Source: JACKIP01 sp963710165 (GTDB taxonomy: Bacteria > Pseudomonadota > Alphaproteobacteria > Micavibrionales > Micavibrionaceae). From it: 64,000 nucleotides of DNA. Shown piece after piece: positions 36,204-45,517 of the stretch (its first letter is position 1; every line of letters begins with the position of its first letter). The stretch lies in assembly GCA_963710165.1 (NCBI GenBank), contig CAVPYZ010000001.1, positions 248,001 through 312,000 of the forward strand. Direction: 5' to 3'. The notes below the pieces were generated by a model that saw only the letters and a program-made list of their open reading frames with translations, made no database searches and had not been told where the DNA came from. The translations under genes were made by a program, and so were the position numbers.

Positions 36204-36692
36204 ATGTCTAGCCCAGAACATAAACAAAAAATTTGGAATTATATTAAAGATATAGGTGTCGGTATGTTGGTGACGGAAGATCAGGAAACACTTCGCGCCA
36301 GACCAATGCACCTTGTCCAAGATGAATATGACGGAACGCTGTGGTTTTTTACAGATCGCGACTTAGCCAAAGTTTACGAGGCGGCAGGACAAAGTGTTTG
36401 TTTAACATTTTGTGATCACGATGACGGAGTGCACGTATCGCTTTCCGGACATGCAACAATCAATAATGACCAAGCGCTGATTGACAAATATTGGAGCCCC
36501 TTTGTCGATGTATGGTTCGAAGGTGGTAAAGAAGATCCTAGCGTAACATTGCTTGAAATCAAGATTGATAGCGGTGAACACTGGGATGCGGAAGATAGTA
36601 AAATCGTCCAGTTCATGGAACTTGCCAAAGCCAAAATTGCCGATGAAAAACCGGATTTAGGTGATAATGAGAAGTTCGGTAACCCAAATTAG
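36204..36692 (+). CDS. Pyridoxamine 5'-phosphate oxidase-fold general stress protein
   Basis: 162 residues of the split-barrel flavin-binding fold: the KIWNYIKDIGVGMLVT start, LRARPMHLVQD, TLWFFTDRD and the VHVSLSGHATI strand. Members of this 'general stress protein 26' group bind FMN or F420 in some cases; none of these are pyridoxine oxidases. Start at ATG 36204 with a GGAG Shine-Dalgarno; the frame is open further 5' but in the region of the divergent gene. Its end overlaps der by four bases. Confidence 0.85.
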   Translation: MSSPEHKQKIWNYIKDIGVGMLVTEDQETLRARPMHLVQDEYDGTLWFFTDRDLAKVYEAAGQSVCLTFCDHDDGVHVSLSGHATINNDQALIDKYWSPFVDVWFEGGKEDPSVTLLEIKIDSGEHWDAEDSKIVQFMELAKAKIADEKPDLGDNEKFGNPN

Positions 36693-38119
36693 TTTTTATA
36701 AGGATTCTTACTGGTGCGAATAAGTAATCGCACTGGTATGCCTTGCATATCAAATGCTTCACGCAAACCATTGACCAAATAACGTTTATAAGACTCAGCA
36801 ACAGCCTTTGGCCGACCACACCATAGAACAAAGGTTGGAGGGCGAGCCTTTATCTGAGTCATATAACGTAACCTATTTGGGCGTCCTTCAACGAGTGGTG
36901 GCGGATGTTTTCCTTCCATCCAACCCAACCATTGATTAAGCTTAGCCGTTCTAACGCGTGTATTCCAAAGATCATATGTATCCAAAATCATATTCATCAA
37001 AACATCAGTATTTTTGCCGTTAATAGCGGAAATGGCGATCATAGGAAGATCATGGATTTGTGAGAAAGACTTGAAAAGACGATCTTTAATTGCCTGACGC
37101 GTATCTGCTTTCTTACGAACAATATCCCACTTATTACACGCTAGAATCAAACAGCGCCCTTCTTCAATAACATGCGCAGCAATTTGCAAATCCTGCTTAT
37201 CAAATCCGTTGACAGAATCAATAACCAAAACAACAATATGCGCCAAACGAATAGCCCGCATGGTGTCATCTACAGCCATACGTTCGATCTTATTTTGAAC
37301 CTTTGTTTTTTTGCGAAGTCCTGCCGTATCAACCAGGCGGATAGAACGCTCGTTATATGTCCATTCAACAGCGATGGCATCACGTGTTAAACCGGCCTCT
37401 GGCCCTGTCATAACGCGGTCGTCTTCAATTAGGGAGTTGAGTAAAGTTGATTTCCCGGCATTCGGTCGTCCTACAATCGCAATTTTAATGGCAATTTCTT
37501 CTTCGTCGGCAAGCTCTTCCAATAAATCACGATCTGCACCCTCTAATGCATCAATCTCAGAATCAGGAATAAAGTCCTTCCCTGTATGTACAGCATCATC
37601 TTCATCGCTATCATCAAAATGTTCGGGAAAGCGCGTCATAATATCAATGTAAAGCTCACCTAAACCTAGCGAATGCTCTGCGGAAACGGCAATTGGTTCG
37701 CCTAAACCCAAGCCATGTGCTTCACCCATTCCTGCGGTGGTGGCACGGTCATTTTCACACTTATTAACGACGAGGAAAACAGGTTTACTTTGACGGCGTA
37801 GCCATCCGGCGAAATGCGTATCCAATGGTGTGACGCCCGCGCGTCCGTCAATAACAAATAAAATAACGTCGGCTTTTTCTAGCGCGGTTTCTGTTGATTT
37901 ACGCATTCGACTTTCGATTGAATCATCGAACCGTTCCTCCAAACCCGCTGTATCAATAACCGTCACAGGATATCCTGCAATTTCGGCTGGGGATGTACGC
38001 CAATCGCGCGTAACACCCGGCGTATCATCAATGATAGCCAGCTTCTTTTTTGCCATTCTGTTGAATAGCGTTGATTTCCCGACATTCGGGCGGCCAATAA
38101 TGGCAATGGTCAAAGACAT
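36689..38119 (-). CDS. der: Ribosome-associated GTPase Der (EngA)
   Basis: Essential 50S assembly factor with two GTPase domains in tandem, 476 residues. G1 of the first domain is GRPNVGKSTLFN, its G3 DTAGLEE and G4 NKCE; the second has GRPNAGKSTLLN, DTAGLRKK and NKWD. A C-terminal KH-like domain with RPPTFVLWCGRP completes the family layout. The gene is the last of a YfgM-like/bamB/der run on the minus strand. Confidence 0.96.
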   Translation of the reverse strand: MSLTIAIIGRPNVGKSTLFNRMAKKKLAIIDDTPGVTRDWRTSPAEIAGYPVTVIDTAGLEERFDDSIESRMRKSTETALEKADVILFVIDGRAGVTPLDTHFAGWLRRQSKPVFLVVNKCENDRATTAGMGEAHGLGLGEPIAVSAEHSLGLGELYIDIMTRFPEHFDDSDEDDAVHTGKDFIPDSEIDALEGADRDLLEELADEEEIAIKIAIVGRPNAGKSTLLNSLIEDDRVMTGPEAGLTRDAIAVEWTYNERSIRLVDTAGLRKKTKVQNKIERMAVDDTMRAIRLAHIVVLVIDSVNGFDKQDLQIAAHVIEEGRCLILACNKWDIVRKKADTRQAIKDRLFKSFSQIHDLPMIAISAINGKNTDVLMNMILDTYDLWNTRVRTAKLNQWLGWMEGKHPPPLVEGRPNRLRYMTQIKARPPTFVLWCGRPKAVAESYKRYLVNGLREAFDMQGIPVRLLIRTSKNPYKN

Positions 38120-38128
38120 ATTTATTAC

Positions 38129-39478
38129 TTATCTGTAAGCCGTTAGTTTTCCGTTATCGCTGACAATATAGAGTGTTTGTCCGGCAATAACAGGGGCAAT
38201 TGTAACATTACCTTCTGCGCGTGATGTTCGAATGATCTGACCATCAAGCGGATTAACTTCTGCGATTTGCCCTTCCGAGGATGCTAATATCAAACGGCTT
38301 CCTGCAAAGATAGGCCCTGTCCAGAATTCTTCTTCATCACGGTTAATATTATCCAGATCATACACCCAGTTTATCGCACCGTTTTTACGAACCAGAGAAA
38401 CAAGCTTGTTTTCGGAAGTGATGACAAAAATGCTATTTCCTGCAACCCAGGGTGTTTCCAGACTGCCAATTTCACGTTGCCAGACACGTTGCCCGTTTTC
38501 TGTGCTGACCGCCAGCATACGTTTGCCGAAACCAATTCCAATGGCCAAGTCGCGGTCAAGTACGGGCAGGGCAGTCACGTCAGGCACAGAGGAAAGCCCC
38601 CCAATCTTACGACGTGGTGCTAGAGTATCAGACCATAAAACAGCGCCCGTTTGCGGGTCAATCCCAGTTATCTCTCCTGATGAGAAAGCCGCAACGACCA
38701 TATCTTTACTTACTGCAGGTGATGACGCACCAATTAAACCAGATTCAGATTGAAATCCTGTATAACGCCAGATTTCCTGACCACTGCCAGTTTCCAGTGC
38801 CAGTAGCTGATTATCTGCTGTTTGGACATAAACGATATTATTCAATATTGTCGGCGCGGATCGGGCAGGGGCGGGAAGTACTTTTCTCCAGCCCAGTTCA
38901 CCTGTATTGGGATTAAGCGCTGTAATCTCTGCAAAGCCATTTGTAACATAAATCATACCTTCGCCGAATGACAATCCGCCACCAACGGCGACTTCATCTT
39001 CTTGGGGTGGCTTCAGTGATTTATTCCAAACCTTTTTCCCGCTCTTAATATTTGTTGCCTGTATGCCTAAAGCAGAATCCATTGTGTAGATATAGTCACC
39101 AACAATAATGGGCTGACTGGTTAAGGGCTGTGTTCTGGACGCGCCTTTACCAATGGAGATAGACCAGACTTCTTTAAATTCTTTATCTGTGAAGGCGGGA
39201 TTCTGCATAGCGTGATTGGGATATCCGCCACGTTGTGGCCAAAAAGCATTTTCCCATATTTTGGGTGGTTGAAAAGGTTGCGCGTTTTTGGCAGGTGCAT
39301 TTGGATCAAGCTCGCTTTCAAGTTCTAAAACCGAAAAACGCTCTCCCGGAAGTGGCGCGCTATCATCACTATCAAATATGTTTAATGTTGAGCATCCTGT
39401 AATAAAGGCAGAGGCACATAAAACCAAAGCCATATTTTTAATAAGGGGGCTTTTATACTGTTTACTGTCAACTATCAT
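38129..39478 (-). CDS. bamB: Outer-membrane assembly factor BamB-like lipoprotein
   Basis: 449 residues. A lipoprotein signal ends in ITGC. The mature part is a PQQ-like eight-bladed beta-propeller, with repeated tryptophan-docking motifs (VWSISIGKG, GELGWRKVLPAP, GQEIWRYTGF, GQRVWQREIGS). BamB supports BamA in folding outer-membrane proteins. In alphaproteobacteria it is regularly flanked by a YfgM-like gene and der, as here. The start is at 39478; another ATG at 39433 would also keep a lipobox. Confidence 0.9.
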   Translation of the reverse strand: MIVDSKQYKSPLIKNMALVLCASAFITGCSTLNIFDSDDSAPLPGERFSVLELESELDPNAPAKNAQPFQPPKIWENAFWPQRGGYPNHAMQNPAFTDKEFKEVWSISIGKGASRTQPLTSQPIIVGDYIYTMDSALGIQATNIKSGKKVWNKSLKPPQEDEVAVGGGLSFGEGMIYVTNGFAEITALNPNTGELGWRKVLPAPARSAPTILNNIVYVQTADNQLLALETGSGQEIWRYTGFQSESGLIGASSPAVSKDMVVAAFSSGEITGIDPQTGAVLWSDTLAPRRKIGGLSSVPDVTALPVLDRDLAIGIGFGKRMLAVSTENGQRVWQREIGSLETPWVAGNSIFVITSENKLVSLVRKNGAINWVYDLDNINRDEEEFWTGPIFAGSRLILASSEGQIAEVNPLDGQIIRTSRAEGNVTIAPVIAGQTLYIVSDNGKLTAYR

Positions 39479-39481
39479 AAA

Positions 39482-40120
39482 TTATTGTCCTTCTTTTGCG
39501 TCCAAATCATATTCATATACATATTTCAACTGCTGCGCCTGCTGTAATAAAGACTGATTATCAGCGGCATTTTCGATCAATTCATCAAGAAGAGGTATCG
39601 CGCTTTCAGGCTGCTTTTGAACAGAACCGGTGTAGAGCGCCTTCTGAAATTTAAAATGATTATCCCAGATTGATGGAACCCCCAGTGATATATCGGAAAG
39701 ATCACCTTCAATCTGACCGCCTAAAATCATATTCCGTGCGTAGTATGTTGCAATCCCGCGTATATTTGCAGCCGCGCCTTCGTTTTGACGAATAGTGTCA
39801 TATTCCAGAAATGCTTCATTCAGCATATCTTTCTCCAGATAGTCATTGGCAAGGTAAAGCTTGGCAAGTGATTTTTGATCGGGATTCAAGCCGTCTAATT
39901 TTGAAAGATCAAAGCCTTGCGGGTCTTTTTGTAACTCGATGATAAGGCCTGTTTTTTCTTCATTCACAGATGATGTCCATGAGGAATAGAATGAATATGC
40001 CCCTGTTGCGACAATGACAGATATAATGGATATAATAACGATAATGCCGTAATTCTCCCAAAACGCTTCGACTTTCTCTTTTTTCAGCGCGTCATCAACT
40101 TCTTTAAATATATCACTCAT
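39482..40120 (-). CDS. YfgM-like tetratricopeptide membrane protein
   Basis: 212 residues: a short cytoplasmic N-terminus with KKEKVEAFWENYG, one helix (about 28-48), then TPR-like helices (LAKLYLANDYL, IRGIATYYARNM, LLDELIENAADN). The PF09976-type family is represented by YfgM, an ancillary subunit of the Sec translocon and a periplasmic chaperone partner. Its stop is four bases before bamB's start codon. Confidence 0.85.
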   Translation of the reverse strand: MSDIFKEVDDALKKEKVEAFWENYGIIVIISIISVIVATGAYSFYSSWTSSVNEEKTGLIIELQKDPQGFDLSKLDGLNPDQKSLAKLYLANDYLEKDMLNEAFLEYDTIRQNEGAAANIRGIATYYARNMILGGQIEGDLSDISLGVPSIWDNHFKFQKALYTGSVQKQPESAIPLLDELIENAADNQSLLQQAQQLKYVYEYDLDAKEGQ

Positions 40121-40172
40121 CGTCTTCTAACTTTTTTGCTCTTTATAATGAATCGATGTTATCCTAAACATT

Positions 40173-40517
40173 ATGCAAGACAATGTCATTAGTGTTTTAA
40201 ATGGTTCTGAAAAAAGAGGGCTCTCCAGATATCAATTTCAAAAGCTGGACGGCGTATTTTTACAGGCAGCATCAAAAAAAGTTTTACAAAACAGAATGGT
40301 AGACTGTGATTTTGAACAGGGATATGTCGAAATTTCGCTATCTAAAACGCCGCAACATCCTCCGCTTATAGCTTTCGTGGCGCAAAAAGTCGGGCCACGC
40401 ACTATTATGTATGAATTATATATGGAGGGTAGGGGGCGTATTGAAAAGTCAGCTCTGTTTGACCGCGTATTTGATCGCTACAGGGATGAAGTCGAAAGAT
40501 TAATAGAGGAAGCTTAA
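40173..40517 (+). CDS. Hypothetical protein, 114 aa
   Basis: No family recognised. Soluble, about 114 residues, with a mixed alpha/beta look, several basic residues in the first half and an acidic helical end (DRYRDEVERLIEEA). Divergent from the YfgM-like/bamB/der operon with a 52-nt gap, and 45 nt before the L,D-transpeptidase gene. Confidence 0.65.
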   Translation: MQDNVISVLNGSEKRGLSRYQFQKLDGVFLQAASKKVLQNRMVDCDFEQGYVEISLSKTPQHPPLIAFVAQKVGPRTIMYELYMEGRGRIEKSALFDRVFDRYRDEVERLIEEA

Positions 40518-40562
40518 GCCTTTAATCTTGCCAAAACGTTATTTTCCGCCTATCTATTCACT

Positions 40563-41528
40563 ATGAAAAAATATTCCAGCTTACTGATTTTTTTGGCTTT
40601 TCTCGGGAACGGCGAAGCCTCCGCACGATATGACAGAGACTATATCGGTCAACCGGAAACGCACCGCGCCGTCTATGAAGATACATTTGTTAAAATCGCG
40701 CGTAATAATGGACTGGGATATGTTGAAATGCGATCTGCCAATCCGTTAATTGATCCGTGGATCCCGGGCGAGGGTACGAAAATAATCTTGCCCAAGCGTC
40801 ATTTGTTACCGAATGCACCGCGCGATGGTATCATTATTAATCTGCCGGAAATGCGATTGTACTTTTTCCCTAAAAACGGTGATCCGGTCAGCTATCCCAT
40901 CGGTATTGGTCGTGACGGCCTTGCCACACCGGAAGGAACAACAAAAATTGTGCGTAAGAAAGACGGCCCGACATGGCGTCCGACACAACGTATGAGAGAA
41001 GAAAAGCCGGAGCTACCTGCCTCTGTACCGCCGGGGCCGAAAAATCCTTTGGGAACACACGCGCTGTATCTGGGATGGCCGCAATACCTTATTCACGGAA
41101 CCAATAAACCATATGGCATAGGTCGTCGCGTAAGTAGTGGGTGCATTCGTCTTTATCCTGAAAACATAACCAAGTTGTTTGATATGGTACCTTCCGGAAC
41201 GCCTGTGCATGTTGTTGACCAGCCCGTAAAAGCGGGGTGGGTCGGTGAGGAATTTTATATTGAAGTTCATCCCATTAAAGAAGAAACAGACTTTTTAGAA
41301 GATAATATGCCGTTGGAAACGACTAGGCTGAATGAGAAAGAAGTTGCATATATTCTAGAAAAAGCCGGGCCAATCGCCGAAAAGCTAGACTGGGACGTTA
41401 TTCGAAAGGCTGCGTCAGAACGATCCGGGTATCCTGTTATGATTGGATCAGGCGCCGGTTTGAGCGGAGTTAAAAAAGCGTCAATAAAATCTCTGCCTCT
41501 CTCCCAACCGATTATCGAAGTTCGTTAA
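40563..41528 (+). CDS. L,D-transpeptidase (YkuD domain)
   Basis: 321 residues with a signal peptide (cleavage near EASA). A LysM-like segment (ED TFVKIARNNG, IPGEGTKIILP) is followed by a YkuD domain with HGTN (about 177) and the active-site SSGCIRL (Cys about 193). It makes 3-3 peptidoglycan cross-links or attaches outer-membrane proteins, with the family preferring periplasmic meso-DAP stems. The C-terminal ~80 residues beyond the domain are not recognised. Confidence 0.92.
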   Translation: MKKYSSLLIFLAFLGNGEASARYDRDYIGQPETHRAVYEDTFVKIARNNGLGYVEMRSANPLIDPWIPGEGTKIILPKRHLLPNAPRDGIIINLPEMRLYFFPKNGDPVSYPIGIGRDGLATPEGTTKIVRKKDGPTWRPTQRMREEKPELPASVPPGPKNPLGTHALYLGWPQYLIHGTNKPYGIGRRVSSGCIRLYPENITKLFDMVPSGTPVHVVDQPVKAGWVGEEFYIEVHPIKEETDFLEDNMPLETTRLNEKEVAYILEKAGPIAEKLDWDVIRKAASERSGYPVMIGSGAGLSGVKKASIKSLPLSQPIIEVR

Positions 41529-41630
41529 CACATAATTTATCAAATTATCATAGAAATTATTTAGTTTGATGCAATCTATGTCTTGTAAAAAAAGTGCGCT
41601 CTATTATCCTAGAAAGAAAAAGAGGATTTC

Positions 41631-42911
41631 ATGACTGATATTACTGTTCCAACGCTTGGAGAGTCCGTCTCCGAAGCAATTATTGCCAAATGGCTTAAAG
41701 CTGAAGGTGACGAAGTTCAAGCAGATGAAGCTTTAGTTGAGTTAGAAACTGATAAGGTTACCTTAGAAGTCAACGCGCCCGAAGCCGGTGTAATCTCTAA
41801 AATCAGTGTCAAGGAAGGCGAGACTGTCGAGGTCGGAGCTATATTAGGAGAGATGAAAGCAGGTAAAGCTTCTGCAGATTCCAAGTCCGAGAAAAAGCCG
41901 GATAGCAAAGCAGAAACAGCTAAAAAAGAAGAGAAGAAACAGGACGTTTCTAAAGTAAAACAAGGAACAGATAATTCTGGACGAGATCACAAATTATCTC
42001 CTGCGGTTCGCAAAATGGTTGCTGATCATAATATTGACGCCTCACAGATCGAAGGAACAGGCAAAGACGGACGACTTACCAAAGAAGATGTTCAGAAATT
42101 TATAGAACAGGGCGGATCAAATAAAGCAAAGCCATCTCCTGATACGTCAACAAAATCATCAAGTAGCGCAAGCTCGCCATCATTGAGCGGCGTCTCACGT
42201 GACGCATCTCAACGTGAAGAAAAAGTGCCGATGACAAAATTGCGTCAAACGATTGCCAATCGTTTAAAGCAAGCGCAACATACAGCCGCCATTCTCACCA
42301 CATTTAACGAAGTTGATATGACGAATGTGATGAATTTGCGTAAAGAATATAAAGATCATTTTGAGAAGAAGCACGGCGTAAAACTGGGGTTCATGTCTTT
42401 CTTTGTTAAAGCTGTGATCAATGCTTTAAAAGAATTCCCGGCCGTAAATGCTGAGATCAGCGGTACGGACGTTATTTACAAAAATTACTATGATATAGGC
42501 GTCGCCGTAAGCACTCCTCAGGGTCTGGTTGTACCAGTCGTGCGTGACGCGGATAAGAAATCCTTTGCTGATGTTGAGTCGGACATTATTGATCTGGGCG
42601 GTCGTGCCCGCGATGGTAAATTATCAATGAATGAAATGACAGGTGGCACATTTACCCTGACGAATGGGGGGGTTTTTGGATCATTAATGTCGACACCTAT
42701 TCTTAATACGCCGCAATCCGCCATTTTGGGGATGCATAAAATTCAAAAGCGTCCTATGGTCATGCCCGATGGTTCAATTGCAGCGCGCCCTATGATGTAT
42801 TTGGCAATGTCTTATGATCACCGTATCATCGATGGTCGTGAAAGCGTATCTTTCCTCGTTCGTGTCAAAGAAGGAATCGAAGACCCTCAACGTTTAATGC
42901 TTGATATCTAA
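41631..42911 (+). CDS. sucB: Dihydrolipoyllysine-residue succinyltransferase (E2 of 2-oxoglutarate dehydrogenase)
   Basis: Core of the 2-oxoglutarate dehydrogenase complex in the TCA cycle. 426 residues: lipoyl domain with the modified lysine K42 in ETDKVTLEV, a Lys/Ser/Ala linker, an E3-binding domain (LSPAVRKMVADHNID, about 122-160), a second flexible linker, and the catalytic domain ending with YDHRIIDG (His397) and the terminal MLDI. GAGGA precedes the ATG. Neither sucA nor lpd is adjacent, so the three subunit genes are not together here. Confidence 0.95.
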   Translation: MTDITVPTLGESVSEAIIAKWLKAEGDEVQADEALVELETDKVTLEVNAPEAGVISKISVKEGETVEVGAILGEMKAGKASADSKSEKKPDSKAETAKKEEKKQDVSKVKQGTDNSGRDHKLSPAVRKMVADHNIDASQIEGTGKDGRLTKEDVQKFIEQGGSNKAKPSPDTSTKSSSSASSPSLSGVSRDASQREEKVPMTKLRQTIANRLKQAQHTAAILTTFNEVDMTNVMNLRKEYKDHFEKKHGVKLGFMSFFVKAVINALKEFPAVNAEISGTDVIYKNYYDIGVAVSTPQGLVVPVVRDADKKSFADVESDIIDLGGRARDGKLSMNEMTGGTFTLTNGGVFGSLMSTPILNTPQSAILGMHKIQKRPMVMPDGSIAARPMMYLAMSYDHRIIDGRESVSFLVRVKEGIEDPQRLMLDI

Positions 42912-42991
42912 CTTGTATTTTCAATAAGAAAAATTTGCTATTTTTATTGTTATATAATATTATTCAAAAAACAAACATAGAGGATATTATA

Positions 42992-43501
42992 ATGAGAAAA
43001 ACAATCGAAGCATTTGCACTCGCAGCAACTACTGCCTTAGGTGTTGCAAGTCTAGCAAACGCGCAAGAAGTTGATTTAGGTATTGATCTTGGCGAACTTG
43101 AAGCGCTTGAACAAAGTGTAGAGCCAGTTGAAACAAATTCTATGACAGATGGTCAAATTACAAAAGACGAAGTTGCAACGTCTGAACCAGTTATTTTAAC
43201 ACGTTCACAAGTTATTGAGCTTGGTAACATGGATCAGTCAGAGTTAGAGGTATTGGGGATTAGTAATATTAGTGTTAATCCAACTGATGAAACTCAAGCA
43301 GAATTTGAAGTTACAATTGATGGTGGAAACACATGGGAAGTTGGAACGCTAGACGGCATGACTGTTGTAGGTAATGCATCATCCGCATCTGACGCATTTT
43401 TTAGAGGACTTGATTTAGGTGTTCTATTCGAAGGAACTTTAGAAGAAAAACTATTTACAAGCGAAGAAACTATAGATATGGAACCAACTCTAGGTGAGTA
43501 A
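42992..43501 (+). CDS. Exported acidic protein of unknown function, 169 aa
   Basis: Starts at ATG 42992, which has a GAGGA Shine-Dalgarno and a signal peptide (MRKTIEAFALAATTALGVA...NAQ). The mature part is acidic and rich in Glu, Asp, Leu and Thr, with few aromatic residues and no cysteine, probably a soluble periplasmic protein. No family recognised. It is followed by a strong terminator and has no partner gene. Confidence 0.65.
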   Translation: MRKTIEAFALAATTALGVASLANAQEVDLGIDLGELEALEQSVEPVETNSMTDGQITKDEVATSEPVILTRSQVIELGNMDQSELEVLGISNISVNPTDETQAEFEVTIDGGNTWEVGTLDGMTVVGNASSASDAFFRGLDLGVLFEGTLEEKLFTSEETIDMEPTLGE

Positions 43502-43522
43502 TATTTAGATTTTTTAAATAAT

Positions 43523-43552
43523 AAAAAACCCGCGAAATATAGCGGGTTTTTT
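43523..43552. terminator. Bidirectional intrinsic terminator
   Basis: ACCCGC and GCGGGT pair around an AAATATA-type loop, with an A-run before and a T-run after. It terminates the plus-strand gene at 42992 and could also end the ribosomal operon coming from the right, since 43553-43726 shows no other strong hairpin. Confidence 0.85.
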
Positions 43553-43726
43553 ATTAAATGTTCTGAGGAGCTGATTAATTTATATCCAAGTTCATAATTA
43601 TAAATAAAAGTTTAAAAACATAAAACTTTCAAATTTAAAAACATTTTTAATCTGCTAAAAATATATGCTTAGTTCGTATAAATTACTGTTCGCATAAAAA
43701 GCTACATCTATAATAAAATTAAAAAA

Positions 43727-44182
43727 TTATACAGTAGTAATTTTACCACCAGCTTTTTCAACAGATTCTATAGCTGATTTAGTTGCTTTAGAAACTTGAA
43801 GATCAACTTTGGCTTTAAGCTCGCCTGTATTTAACAATTTTATTCCGTCTTTCTTGCGACGTATAACTTTTGCTTCAATTAGAGTATCTTCTGTAATTGC
43901 TTTTTTTACATCTAAACGTTTATTATCAATCATTTCTTGCAGATGACCTAAACTCAGTTCAGCGTAATTCTTACGAAAGATGCTATTGAATCCAATCTTT
44001 GGAAGACGCCTATGTAATGGTGTTTGACCACCTTCAAAACCGTTCAAAGCGACACCTTGACGTGATTTTTGACCTTTTACGCCGCGTCCGCCGGTTTTAC
44101 CTTTACCGGAACCGATACCGCGACCAACGCGTGTGCGTTCTTTTGTGCTACCAGGTTGTGGTTTTAATTCGTTTAGTTTCAT
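43727..44182 (-). CDS. rplO: 50S ribosomal protein L15
   Basis: 151 residues, normal length, with MKLNELKPQPGSTKERTRVGRGIGSGKGKTGGRG and the GVKGQKSRQG segment. Late-assembling 23S-binding protein. It is the last gene of this spc-type cluster; in most bacteria secY follows, but here the strand is empty for the next ~170 nt and then another gene converges. Confidence 0.97.
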   Translation of the reverse strand: MKLNELKPQPGSTKERTRVGRGIGSGKGKTGGRGVKGQKSRQGVALNGFEGGQTPLHRRLPKIGFNSIFRKNYAELSLGHLQEMIDNKRLDVKKAITEDTLIEAKVIRRKKDGIKLLNTGELKAKVDLQVSKATKSAIESVEKAGGKITTV

Positions 44183-44193
44183 TTTCTATTCCT

Positions 44194-44544
44194 TTAAGCC
44201 GCTTCTTCGACGTTAATAAGGTGATGTACTTTTTTTATCATGCCACGCACAGCGGGAGTGTCTTCCAATGTGCGTGTACGATGCATTTTATTTAGACCCA
44301 ACCCAACTAACGTTTGACGCTGTGACCCTTCACGTCCAATCGGCGATCCTGTTTGCGTAATAGTAACAGTCTTACCTGAGGGTGTTTTCTTTTTAGCTAC
44401 GGACTTTTCCTTAGACGCAGAAGCTTTCTTTGTATTTGCGGCAGGTCTCTCTTTTTTTGCTGTAGAGGCTGTTTTCTTTGGCGCTGCTTTTTTAGCAGGA
44501 GCCTTTTTTTCAGCTACAGTTTTCTTTTCATCTTCTTTTACCAT
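44194..44544 (-). CDS. rpmD: 50S ribosomal protein L30 with basic N-terminal extension
   Basis: 116 residues. The last ~60 are an ordinary L30 (VTITQTGSPIGREGSQRQTL and GLGLNKMHRTRTLEDTPA). Before it comes a ~55-residue extension made almost only of Lys, Ala, Pro, Ser, Thr and Glu, like a histone-H1-type tail. A later start would not have a better ribosome-binding site, and the ATG overlaps the rpsE stop by one base, so the extension is probably translated. Confidence 0.93.
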   Translation of the reverse strand: MVKEDEKKTVAEKKAPAKKAAPKKTASTAKKERPAANTKKASASKEKSVAKKKTPSGKTVTITQTGSPIGREGSQRQTLVGLGLNKMHRTRTLEDTPAVRGMIKKVHHLINVEEAA

Positions 44545-45122
44545 TATGATTCCTCTTGTGACTCTGCTTCTTCATCTGCTCGTGCGCTACTGGAGCGTAC
44601 AATTTCACGTGAAGCGATAATATCGCTGACTTTCTTACCACGACGCGATGCTACCTGTCGCGGAGATTCCATACGCTCTAGAGCATCAAATGTCGCATTG
44701 ATCATATTATAAGGGTTGTTTGAACCGATTGTCTTGGCAACAATATCTTGAATACCAAGAGCTTCAAAAATAGCACGTAGCGGACCACCTGCAATGATAC
44801 CTGTACCAGCAGGGGCAGATCTTAAATAAACTTTACCTGCACCATGTTCACCTTGAATATCATGATGAATCGTACGACCTTCACGAAGGGGAACACGTAT
44901 CATTTTGTTTTTAGCCTGGTCAGTCGCTTTGCGAATACCATCCGGCACTTCTTTTGCCTTGGCATGACCATGGCCAACACGACCTTTACCGTCACCAACA
45001 ACGACCAAAGCCGCAAAACCAAAACGACGACCACCTTTTACCACTTTGGCAACGCGGTTAACCGCGACAAGGCGTTCAATCAGATCTGATTCTTCTCTTT
45101 GTTGTCTTTCAGCATATGCCAT
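44544..45122 (-). CDS. rpsE: 30S ribosomal protein S5
   Basis: 192 residues. N-terminal RNA-binding segment LIERLVAVNRVAKVVKGGRRFGF, the conserved VGVGDGKGRVG-type loop (here VVGDGKGRVGHG) and RSAPAGTGIIAGG. S5 affects decoding fidelity and resists miscoding by streptomycin with S4 and S12. The tail is acidic (DEEAESQEES). Confidence 0.97.
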   Translation of the reverse strand: MAYAERQQREESDLIERLVAVNRVAKVVKGGRRFGFAALVVVGDGKGRVGHGHAKAKEVPDGIRKATDQAKNKMIRVPLREGRTIHHDIQGEHGAGKVYLRSAPAGTGIIAGGPLRAIFEALGIQDIVAKTIGSNNPYNMINATFDALERMESPRQVASRRGKKVSDIIASREIVRSSSARADEEAESQEES

Positions 45123-45148
45123 ATGTATAATTCCTTAGATTTAAATTC

Positions 45149-45517
45149 TTAAAACTGTAATCCGCTTTCACGAGCGCTATCGGCCAGTGCTTTGATACGT
45201 CCGTGATAAAGAAAGCGACCACGATCAAATTGTACTTTTTCTACGCCAGCCTTCTTTGCACGTGTTGCAATTAATTTACCTACTTCAGTTGCAGCATTAA
45301 TATTCGCTCCGTTCGATTTAAGCTTATCTTTGAGATCAGCTTCCAACGTAGAAGCTGAAGCAAGTGTCTTTCCTTGCGCGTCATCAATAACCTGCGCGTA
45401 AATCTGCTTGCCAGTACGATGTACACTTAAACGAGGAGAATTTGATTTATTAATCTTTCTCAACTTATTACGCGTACGGAAATTACGCTGTTGCGCGCCT
45501 GTAAATTTCTGTGCCAT
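45149..45517 (-). CDS. rplR: 50S ribosomal protein L18
   Basis: 122 residues with RNFRTRNKLRKINK, RLSVHRTGKQIYAQVIDD and DRGRFLYHGRIKALADSARE. Carries 5S rRNA into the large subunit with L5. Its ATG overlaps the rplF stop by one base. Confidence 0.97.
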   Translation of the reverse strand: MAQKFTGAQQRNFRTRNKLRKINKSNSPRLSVHRTGKQIYAQVIDDAQGKTLASASTLEADLKDKLKSNGANINAATEVGKLIATRAKKAGVEKVQFDRGRFLYHGRIKALADSARESGLQF

